The notes under the pieces are model-generated. The model saw only the letters and a list, made by a program, of their open reading frames with translations. It ran no database searches and was not told the origin of the DNA. The position numbers and the translations under genes are program-made. A DNA stretch of 64,000 nucleotides from CAZJLP01 sp964546955 (GTDB lineage Bacteria > Verrucomicrobiota > Verrucomicrobiia > Opitutales > Opitutaceae), in contig CAZJLP010000002.1 of NCBI GenBank assembly GCA_964546955.1, forward strand, positions 62,001 to 126,000, written 5' to 3'. Positions 25,414 to 33,500 of the stretch are shown one piece after another (within the stretch, counting starts at the first letter, position 1; each line of letters begins with the position of its first letter).

Positions 25414-26988
25414 ATGGTATCGGACTCTGACCTTCTGCGCCAGTATGCGTGCGAGCGATCGCAGGCCGCGTTCAGTCAGTTGGTGAAGAACCATCTCGAT
25501 ATGGTTTTCTCCGCGGCAAAGCGGCGGCTCCGAGGAGATGAGTCTCTGGCCGCCGAAGCTGCACAGGATGTGTTTCTATCGGTTTCGCGTCATGCCGAGA
25601 GCTTGGCCAGCCACCCCGTCCTCGCCGCGTGGCTCCACACCGCGACGCGCAACGCGGCAGCCAACCTGCTGCGGCGCGAACGACGCAAGCAGCAGCACAC
25701 GGAACAATTCGCCGCCATGAACGAAATGGAATCCGCAGAACCCGGAAGCGATGTCTGGGACGAAGTAAGAGACTTTCTTGATGATGCGCTCGATGCATTG
25801 CCGCAAGTGGATCGGCAGGCTATCCTTTTGCGCTTTTTCGAGGGACGAACGTATCTCGACGTCAGCAGCCGGCTCGGCATGAGCGAGGAGGCAGCTCGCA
25901 TGCGGGTGACGCGGGCTCTGGAAAAGGTCCGATCCCGATTGCAGCGTAAGGGCATAGATTCCACTGCAACCGCGCTGGCGGGCGTTCTCACCACGCATGC
26001 GGTCACGGCTGCACCCGTGAGTCTGGCCTCAATGGTGACGGGCTCGGTGTGTGCCGCCCCCATCGCACTCTCGCCGATGGCCGCGGCGCTTGTCTTTATG
26101 TCCACGACCAAATTCACCACCGCCTTTGTGGTTTTCGCACTGCTGGCCGGATTGGGTACGATCAGCTATGAGCTGGCGGAGACCAAGAAGGCGGAGGCTT
26201 CCGCCCTCAATGCTGAGGCGAGCGCCGAGGCGCTGCGTGAGCACTCCCCACGCAGACGGCCCGAACCGCACCAGATGCACGTCGCCGATAGTACAGGAAT
26301 TCCGACACCTGCCCAGGCTCCGCGCGCGGAAGTTCCTGTGGAGGCGCAACCGGCCGATGATCCGCGAGCAGCAGCGAAGCTGCTTGAAGCCCGTTATCCG
26401 CATGTGCGCCAGGCCCAGATCGACCTGGCCAAGACAGTCATCGAGGCAACCTACAGACCCCTGTTCGAGCGAATGAAGCTATCGCGGGAGCAAATCGCGA
26501 GCGTCATTACGGTCATGCTGAATACGGTGGAACCCGAGGGGAATGACCTCCATGGCATGGGCGACTACGTCTTTTCGACCGCTGACCAGCCTTTGCGGGA
26601 GGGCGAAGCACGAGAGCGGCTACGCGCAATTCTGGGTGAACAGCGCTTTATGGAATACCGCGACTTCGAGCGCACAATTCATGCGCATCGCTTTGTGGAT
26701 TTGCTGTCCCGTATCGCCTATGCAGGCGGAGTACCTTTGACTTGCGAGCAACGCGAACGCCTTCCTTACCTTGTCGCGAAAAGCAGCGCCGACTATGCCG
26801 CTGGCCGCGACGTGAGCGTCCGGAGACTTGACTGGCCGCGCCTTAAGGATGGCGCAAAGCAGATGTTGAACGAACCGCAACACGAGGCGCTTGTCGCAGC
26901 GATTGAGCAGGTGAGATTAAACCTCGCTTGGGATCGCCAGATGCGGAAGGCGCCGGCAGCGAACGCCGCCGAAAAGGGAAAGTTCTAG
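25414..26988 (+). CDS. ECF sigma factor fused to a membrane-anchored C-terminal domain (2)
   Basis: The ATG at 25414 gives 524 residues. The sigma part (residues ~1-175) has region 2 (QLVKNHLDMVFSAAKRRLRG, AAEAAQDVFLSVSRHAESLA) and region 4 (LDALPQVDRQAILLRFFEGR, YLDVSSRLGMSEEAARMRVT). The same junction motif as in the first fusion follows (STATALAGVLTTHAVTAAPV). One transmembrane helix is near residues 230-250 (TTAFVVFALLAGLGTISYEL), then a charged helix and a Pro-rich linker. A ~200-residue C-terminal domain comes last, unlike that of the first fusion. The next gene starts four bases after the stop. An arrangement with a tethered tail and a tightly coupled partner suggests signal-dependent sigma release or activation. 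Confidence 0.82.
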   Translation: MVSDSDLLRQYACERSQAAFSQLVKNHLDMVFSAAKRRLRGDESLAAEAAQDVFLSVSRHAESLASHPVLAAWLHTATRNAAANLLRRERRKQQHTEQFAAMNEMESAEPGSDVWDEVRDFLDDALDALPQVDRQAILLRFFEGRTYLDVSSRLGMSEEAARMRVTRALEKVRSRLQRKGIDSTATALAGVLTTHAVTAAPVSLASMVTGSVCAAPIALSPMAAALVFMSTTKFTTAFVVFALLAGLGTISYELAETKKAEASALNAEASAEALREHSPRRRPEPHQMHVADSTGIPTPAQAPRAEVPVEAQPADDPRAAAKLLEARYPHVRQAQIDLAKTVIEATYRPLFERMKLSREQIASVITVMLNTVEPEGNDLHGMGDYVFSTADQPLREGEARERLRAILGEQRFMEYRDFERTIHAHRFVDLLSRIAYAGGVPLTCEQRERLPYLVAKSSADYAAGRDVSVRRLDWPRLKDGAKQMLNEPQHEALVAAIEQVRLNLAWDRQMRKAPAANAAEKGKF

Positions 26989-26992
26989 CTCC

Positions 26993-27949
26993 ATGTCGAC
27001 AGCGCGACGAAATCTTACTGTGACGTTGCTCACGCTGCTTCTTGTTGCGGCGGGCTGGTACGTCGCTCACGAGCGGCGTCTACAGACGGAGCAGCGGGAA
27101 GCCGAGGCTACGCGACGCCTTTCGGCACTGCTGAGCGGCGTAGAACTCTCTCGGACAGAGACGCCTTCGCCCTTGCGCGAGGTTGCGACGCCGCTACCCG
27201 CGAATGAGGCGGCGACGGCCGTGCCGCTGCAGGTGTTGCCTGCGTCCAATGTACCAGCGCCCCTCCCAGTGTTGATGGCCGACCCCGTGCTCCAGTCGAA
27301 ATACTTTCGGGCCCGGCAGCTGGCCGTGCCATTCGCTTATGGACCGTTTCTCGAGACCTTGCGTCTTTCGCCGGAGAAAGAGGAAAGCTTCAGAAAGCTG
27401 TTAGCAGAAAGAGAGGAAATGTTTTTTGATACCGTCGCCACGGTGCCCGCCGTGCTGCGCAAAGGGAATTGGTACGCGGGAGGCGGAGCCTTCGTGCGGC
27501 AGAACTTTTATCTATCGGCGTCGAATGATCCGGAACTGTCGAAGTCGAGTGATGCGCGAGCGGCGCTGGAGCTCCTCAAGAGAAACACGGCAGCGTTTGA
27601 GGACGCCACCATCACTCTCATAGGGGGCGACAATGTAAGGAAGCTGCAGCAGTATGAACGAATGCTGCCGGTTCGTGACGTGGTCGATGGGTTGGGCGCG
27701 TCCCTTGCACATTCAACGTCGCCATTGAGATCGCCGCAGGCGGAAGACTTGACCCGCCTCGTTGCGGAGGCCGTGCCCGGCTATGCAAACGGAGGGTTGG
27801 CGCGACCCGATAAGGTTGATTGGGATGTCGTCTTACTTAGGGCGCCGCAGATTCTAAATCCAAGCCAGGTAGAGGCCCTGAGACTTCGTGTAGCGGACCT
27901 TCAAGCAAGGCGGAATCTTGAGCGAACCCTACAGACAATCAGCCGCTAG
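26993..27949 (+). CDS. Membrane-anchored protein, partner of sigma fusion 2
   Basis: The protein has 318 residues. A single N-terminal transmembrane helix (LTVTLLTLLLVAAGWYVAHE, about residues 8-27) anchors it. A helix rich in Glu/Arg (RRLQTEQREAEATRRLSALL) and a Pro-rich linker follow. The C-terminal ~200 residues (SKYFRARQLAVPFAYGPFLE through LRVADLQARRNLERTLQ) follow the same plan as the tail of the sigma fusion just upstream: a first helical segment with LRLSPEKEESFRKLLAERE, and a late P-x-QVEALR helix. The two tails are probably distant homologues, so the pair may heterodimerise. It starts four bases after the sigma stop. No named family recognised. Confidence 0.7.
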   Translation: MSTARRNLTVTLLTLLLVAAGWYVAHERRLQTEQREAEATRRLSALLSGVELSRTETPSPLREVATPLPANEAATAVPLQVLPASNVPAPLPVLMADPVLQSKYFRARQLAVPFAYGPFLETLRLSPEKEESFRKLLAEREEMFFDTVATVPAVLRKGNWYAGGGAFVRQNFYLSASNDPELSKSSDARAALELLKRNTAAFEDATITLIGGDNVRKLQQYERMLPVRDVVDGLGASLAHSTSPLRSPQAEDLTRLVAEAVPGYANGGLARPDKVDWDVVLLRAPQILNPSQVEALRLRVADLQARRNLERTLQTISR

Positions 27950-27977
27950 ACGAATGGGCAGGTCTGGGCGGGCGGCG

Positions 27978-28154
27978 CTACCTGAACCGAAAGCCAAAAT
28001 CCTCCACTGGCGCCCCCTTCACGACGAAGGGCGGCAGGACGGTTACGTCTTCGAACTTCTCGGCGTCACCCTCTTTCGCTGCCGGTGCCTGTGCAAGTAC
28101 CCGAGGGGTGGCCGTGCTGAAGCACGCGGCGAGGAATAGGGCCAAGCAGCCCAA
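27978..28154 (-). pseudogene. Small secreted-peptide gene or 5' remnant
   Basis: On the minus strand a 58-residue frame starting with TTG at 28154 encodes a good signal peptide (GCLALFLAACFSTATP, then RVLAQA). After it comes a short conserved-looking segment, DVTVLPPFVVKGAPVEDFGF, before a TAG. The hydrophobic core and the FVVKG..P..DFG motif are not expected by chance. An in-frame TGA lies three codons upstream and there is no ATG, so either the start is TTG or the gene is decayed. It is too short for most gene callers. Confidence 0.38.
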
Positions 28155-28222
28155 CTGAAGTCACGATGCGTTCACGGAGCATTGCCTTAGGCAGGTGGAG
28201 CCACTAGCACTGTGCGGCAAAG

Positions 28223-29380
28223 ATGCGCATCCAGAGCTCACTTCGTCGACTGCGCGGTGTCTTCGCCATTCTCTATTCCGCCACGTTGGTGGCGGCGCAA
28301 TCTGAGTCGACTTCGAGACAGTTTGAGACCGACACGCGCGCTTATCTCGAAAAACTAACGAACGACGGACTTCCTGGTGTTGCCGTGCTAGTTGCGCGTG
28401 ATGGACGAATCGTTTTTCGAGCCTGCTTCGGTTTTGCCGACATCGGCAGAGGGATACCTGTCACTGTCGACACAAAGTTTCGGATTGGCTCGGTAACGAA
28501 ACAGTTTACCGCCGCCGCCATCCTCCGTCTAGTCGAGGACAAAAAGCTTAGTCTCACCGACACAGTGGAGAAATTCTTCCCTGGCTTTCCGCGCGGGGAA
28601 AAAATCACGATCCACCATCTGCTGACGCACACGTCGGGAATCCCCAATTTTACCAAGAGGCCCGACTTTCGTAGTCGCGTGAGCCGTTTCATCGCCCCGG
28701 CGGAGCTCATTGCGTTATTTGGGGAGGGCCCGCCCGATTTTCCTCCCGGCGCCGGATCCCGGTATAGCAACTCTGGGTATTTTCTGCTCGGCGAAATCGT
28801 TAAAAAGATTTCGGGCAAATCATTGGAATCATCCATGCGCGAGACCTTCTTCGAGCCGCTCGCGATGCTTGACACAGGCTTCATTGACAGCGCCATGCCG
28901 CCAGCAGGCCTCGCGGTTGGCTATAGCGGCGCCTACAAGAGACCCAACCTTGCACTCCATTGGGACGTGTCATGGAACGGCGGAGCTGGCGGCCTGTATT
29001 CCACCGTTGGTGACCTCTATCGATGGAGCGAAGCGCTTTTTTCTGGAAAGGTGGTGAGCGCCGATTCGCTCAAACTTATGACGACGTCTGTGAATCTGCC
29101 GCCCGAAAAGGTGAACTACGGTTATGGGGTGGCAATGGTGCCGCTCCACGGTCTGCCATCGATTAGTCACGGCGGTTCACTGGATGGTTGGGCAAGCTAT
29201 CTCGCGCGCCTCCCTGATCAGCACTGCACGGTGGTAGTCCTGGCGAACTCTGACCCGTCTGTCACCAAGCGTGGACCAGCCGACGTGACCTATTATTTAA
29301 CCGGAAGACTCCTGGCGACAGAGATCGCAATGCACCCCTCGTCGACGATTTGGCGCAGAATTTTCGGAGGCCGTCGCTAA
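28223..29380 (+). CDS. Serine hydrolase, class C beta-lactamase family (2)
   Basis: The protein has 385 residues. The N-terminal signal peptide (RRLRGVFAILYSATLVAAQS) predicts export. The active-site motifs are SVTK at residues 90-93, YSN at 181-183 and HGG in ISHGGSLDGW, as in AmpC-like esterases and peptidases. LLTHTSGIPNFT is the typical loop before the second helix bundle. It shares fold and motif order with the protein at 23374-24558 but clearly differs in sequence, so it is not a recent duplicate. It is monocistronic as far as can be seen. Confidence 0.9.
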   Translation: MRIQSSLRRLRGVFAILYSATLVAAQSESTSRQFETDTRAYLEKLTNDGLPGVAVLVARDGRIVFRACFGFADIGRGIPVTVDTKFRIGSVTKQFTAAAILRLVEDKKLSLTDTVEKFFPGFPRGEKITIHHLLTHTSGIPNFTKRPDFRSRVSRFIAPAELIALFGEGPPDFPPGAGSRYSNSGYFLLGEIVKKISGKSLESSMRETFFEPLAMLDTGFIDSAMPPAGLAVGYSGAYKRPNLALHWDVSWNGGAGGLYSTVGDLYRWSEALFSGKVVSADSLKLMTTSVNLPPEKVNYGYGVAMVPLHGLPSISHGGSLDGWASYLARLPDQHCTVVVLANSDPSVTKRGPADVTYYLTGRLLATEIAMHPSSTIWRRIFGGRR

Positions 29381-30043
29381 AAGTGGCTTTGAATTACTTG
29401 GCCACACGCAAAATGTGCGCGAGGCGTCTTTGCCATTATGCATCTTTGCATAATGCATAGCCGCATAACGGATACGTTTCGAACCCCGAAGAATATTATC
29501 TGAAGTCCGTGCTGTGGCGTATCGCGAATGCGCGGGAAGCCACTTCCCGTTAACAGCTCTGCCAGAAGCTGAAGAGGACTGGCACCTCGACCGTAGAGCG
29601 GGAGTCTTTATCCAACTCACGAGCACAACGGCCCACACCGTGCATCCCGCGCGCCGGATTCCAGTCGTTACGGGCTAAGGCGCAGTTCCTAAATCAATTC
29701 GGTGCATAAGCATTTCCACTTGGTAAGCGCCGCATTCGGTTTTGGCGACAACGAGAGGGATGTGGTCCACCTTACCTCACCGTGAGGACAGCTGGACCGG
29801 AAAGCGCGATACGCCTGCCGCCGGGTTGTTGGAGGTCGTTTCCCTGCGCGCAGCGTGAGAAGCGTGACTTCCGCTCCCGGGGGCGAGGTCTTATGGGAAC
29901 CGTTTCACGATAATAATTACGACCATCACCTTGGTCCCGTAACGCGGTCCTTCACATGCGGGCAATGGGCCCATTGCTCTCAGATGGGATACGTGCGATG
30001 CTGGCCGATGAAACTAAACCCACAGTGGTCGACCCCAACAGTC
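29381..30043. other. Apparently gene-poor region
   Basis: About 660 bases have no recognisable gene. Frames are short and carry no family-like sequence. The only structured element is a perfect hairpin at 29434-29455. The region may hold decayed coding sequence, as expected for an accessory segment. Confidence 0.4.
29434..29455. repeat. Perfect hairpin CATTATGCA/TGCATAATG
   Basis: Nine-base arms CATTATGCA and TGCATAATG pair perfectly around TCTT, 54 bases downstream of the serine hydrolase stop. A looser copy, GCATAGCCGCATAACG, follows. There is no T-run after the stem, so it may be a binding site or repeat rather than an intrinsic terminator. Confidence 0.5.
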
Positions 30044-30241
30044 ATGGATTTAGAAACCGGCATCTCCATGTCCACTCGCAGGGGCTTTGAGGGCTTAAAC
30101 ACCGCCGACAAAGCCACCAGCCAGCAAATTCTAAATCGTGCCTACACGATTTGGGACCGCGCGGGACACCCCGAAAATCGACAGCTCGACCACTGGCTGG
30201 CAGCCGAAGCGGAGGTCTTGGGCGAGGACAGCTATCGCTAA
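30044..30241 (+). CDS. DUF2934-like small protein
   Basis: The 65-residue frame begins at ATG 30044 and ends with the DUF2934 pattern: ILNRAYTIWDRAGHPENRQL followed by DHWLAAEAEVL. This is an AY-x-W-x-AG then DHW-x-AE signature of a small family often found near stress and regulatory genes in soil bacteria. The function is unknown. The frame extends upstream to 29855, but that part looks non-coding. Confidence 0.6.
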   Translation: MDLETGISMSTRRGFEGLNTADKATSQQILNRAYTIWDRAGHPENRQLDHWLAAEAEVLGEDSYR

Positions 30242-30590
30242 AACTCACCGCCACGCGCGGAATTGCTGAAGTCCGCCCGTTCGGAACAAGATCAGTATCT
30301 TGCGTGCACTCGCCGCGACGCGCGCGCCTGGGCAAATTCCGGTTCAATCTGAGGGCGAGACGCGGTTATTCCTTGAGATTTGGTCGGCTGACGTGATCAA
30401 ACTATTCCGCGCGAACGAACGGGCGGAACAACGGATCGCGCCCACTGCTAAAGACAGGGTTTTGCGTTCGGTAGGCGGCGATTTGGCGATGCGGTGCTTC
30501 GTTCGGTTTGAGGCGCAATCTGGCGGTGCCAGTGGTGCATTTCGATTTGGTCCTCGCCAGTGAGCGGAAAACGAAATAAAATCATATCAC
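30242..30590. other. Intergenic region before the CheB-CheR kinase
   Basis: No convincing gene is seen in these 349 bases. A frame at 30300-30563 translates to sequence without a recognisable motif. An AT-rich patch just before the kinase start (AAATAAAATCATATCAC, 30574-30590) may hold the promoter. Confidence 0.35.
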
Positions 30591-33500
30591 GTGGGATCGA
30601 ACAAAAAGAGTTTAGTCGTTCCCAAAGATCCGCTGGACGCGGCGCCTCAACGAACCCCCTTTTCCCCAAGGGGGTTCCCGATTGTGGGCGTGGGGGCCTC
30701 CGCGGGCGGATTGGAAGCGTTCACGACGTTGCTGAAGCATCTGCCCGCTCAAACCGGAATGGCCTTCATTTTGGTGCAGCACCTCGATCCAGGCCACGAA
30801 AGCGCCCTCCCGACAATCCTNNNNNNNNNNAGTCGCGCGACGAAAATGCCCGTGCACGAAGCGAGCCAGGGCGCGACGATTCGACCGAACGAAGTCTACG
30901 TCATCCCCCCCAATTCGACGATGAGTCTGGTGCGAGGGAAAATAATGCTGAAGCGGCGTGAGAAGACGCGGATGCCTCATCACTCGATCGATCATTTTTT
31001 CCAGTCTCTCGCCCACGAACAAAAAGAGCGAGCGATCGGTGTGGTGTTTTCCGGCAATGCCACTGACGGGACCAATGGTTTGGAAGCAATTAAGGGAGCC
31101 GGTGGCATTACTTTCGCCCAAGGAAAGTCGGCCAAGTATGATTCGATGCCGCGCAATGCGATCGCTTCCGGTTGCGTCGACTACGTCATGGAGCCGGAAG
31201 CCGTCGCTCTCGAACTGGCACGAATCGCGTCGCACCCTTACTTGACGGGCTCCCCGCCCTCGCTCCCGGTCGATTTCATCAGCGAGGAAGCATCCGAGGA
31301 AACGTTGGTTCGCTCGCCAAAGTCAAAAGAGGACGCGCCCAAACGCAACGGTCCTTCCGCCCACCGCTTCGAAGAGATCCTCGCGCTCGTTCATGCGCAA
31401 TCGGGCATTGATTTTTCGCTTTATAAGACAGCGACAATGCACAGACGAATCACGCGGAGAATGCTGCTCTGCCGGAAAATTTCTCTGGACGACTACGCTC
31501 GCTTCGTCGCGGGCGACCCGCAGGAGCTCAAGGCGCTCCAAGCCGACATGCTCATCAGCGTGACGAGTTTTTTTCGCGACGAGGCCGCCTTCGACGCTCT
31601 GAAGAAAACCGTCTTCCCTAAATTGCTGGCCGCGAAGCGCACCGATTCGATCCGCATCTGGACGATCGGTTGTTCGGGCGGTCAAGAGGCCTACTCGCTC
31701 GCCATGACCTTCATGGAGGTTGCAGAAAAAACGCCGGGGCAATTTCTTAAATTGCAGATTTTTGGCACGGACCTGAACGAGGCGCTCCTGAACAAGGCCC
31801 GACGTGGCCTGTATCCCAAAACCCTTGCGCAGGAAATATCGGCCGAACGGTTAAGGAAATTCTTTGTCGAGGAAGACGGAGGCTACCGGGTCATCAAAGC
31901 TCTCCGGGAGATTTGTGTCTTTGCTCGCCAGGACTTTTTGAGCGATCCGCCATTTTCACGGATGGATCTCGTGAGCTGCCGCAACGTTTTGATTTATATC
32001 GAGCCCTCGGCACAGAGACGGATCTTGCCGATGCTGCACTATGCGCTGAAGCCCGACGGCTATCTTTTCCTTGGGACGTCGGAGTCGATCGGTGCGTTCG
32101 GAGCTTTGTTTGAGCCGTGGAACAAGAAGCAAAAGATCTTTTTGCGCAAATCCGCGCTGACACCGGCTTTTTCGCTGCCGCGGCGCGAGCAGCGGGCGCC
32201 GAAAGTCGACGAACGCCGACGGCATTCCTCATCGCCGAATGAAGGACTGCGGACTGAACTGCAGGCCCACCACGAGGCGGACCGCCTGACGGTCAACCTA
32301 TTCGCTCCTCCAGGCGTGCTCATCGACGCGGGCTTGAACGTGCTGCAGTTTCGAGGTGCGACCGAAACGTACCTTACACCGCCCAGTGGCAAAGCCAGTT
32401 TCGAACTCCTCAAGCTGGCGCGCGACGGCCTGGTCTTACCCTTGCGCACCGCGGTCAACCAAGCCCGCAAGTCGAACGAGCCGGTGCGGCGGGAGAAAGT
32501 GCGTTTCGGCAAAGGAGCCGGGGCCACCATTAATCTCCATGTCATCCCGCTCAAAAACCTTCGGGAGTTATATTTCCTCGTGCTATTCGAAGATCCCGCC
32601 GGACCGAAGGTCGCCGCTCCGATCGCGTCATCGCAGACCGATCGGCGTACCGACAGCGAGCTTCGACGGCGCAACGGCGAATTGGAGCGAGAACTGCGTG
32701 AAACCCGCGACTACCTCCAATCGCTCCAGCAGCAACACGATACTGCTCACGACGAATTGCAGGTTTCCAATGAAGAGGTTCAGTCCACCAACGAAGAGCT
32801 GCAAAGCATCAATGAGGAGCTCGAAACCTCGAAGGAAGAATTGGAGTCGGGCAATGAGGAGCTGATCACCGTCAACGAAGAGATGGCGTATCGAAATGGA
32901 GAGCTTAGCCGGCTCAACAGCGACCTGAACAATTTTCACGTCAGCCTCAGCACACCCATCGTCGTACTTGGACGCGATCTGACGATCCGACGCTTCACTC
33001 CGATGGCTGAAAAGCTTTTCAATTTGCTCGCGACCGATGTCGGCCGACCGATTACTGGAATTAAACACAATCTCCAGTTGGAGGACCTGGAGGGCTTTGT
33101 CGGAAAAGTGATCGACCTCATGGCCGTTCGGGAGTGCGAAGTCCGAGATTCGAATGGGCACTGGTATTTGCTGCGAGCGCGACCCTACTTGACGGTCGAC
33201 AACAAAATTGACGGCGCAGTTCTCGTCTTGCTCGACATCGACGCGCTGAAAAGGAGCGAGCAGGCCATCGCGCAGGAGCGTGACTATGCCGAGGCCACTC
33301 TCCGCACCGCGCGTGACTCGCTGATCATCCTTCGGCCCGATCTGACGGTTAACACAGCGAATGAGGCCTTCTACCGCACGTTCAAACTCACTCCTGCTCA
33401 GATTGAAAACCGTCCGCTGTTTGAATTGGCCGATGGCGCCTGGAATATCCCAGCGCTGCGCCAGTTGCTCGCGGACGTTCTACCGCGCAACCACTTTTTT

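Noticed and set aside
25081..25494. Leftward 137-residue frame before sigma fusion 2
   Set aside because: Overlaps the start of the sigma gene, has no recognisable motif or start signal, and looks like composition bias.
30300..30563. Rightward 87-residue frame before the CheB-CheR kinase
   Set aside because: No motif, no leader signal, unlikely composition.
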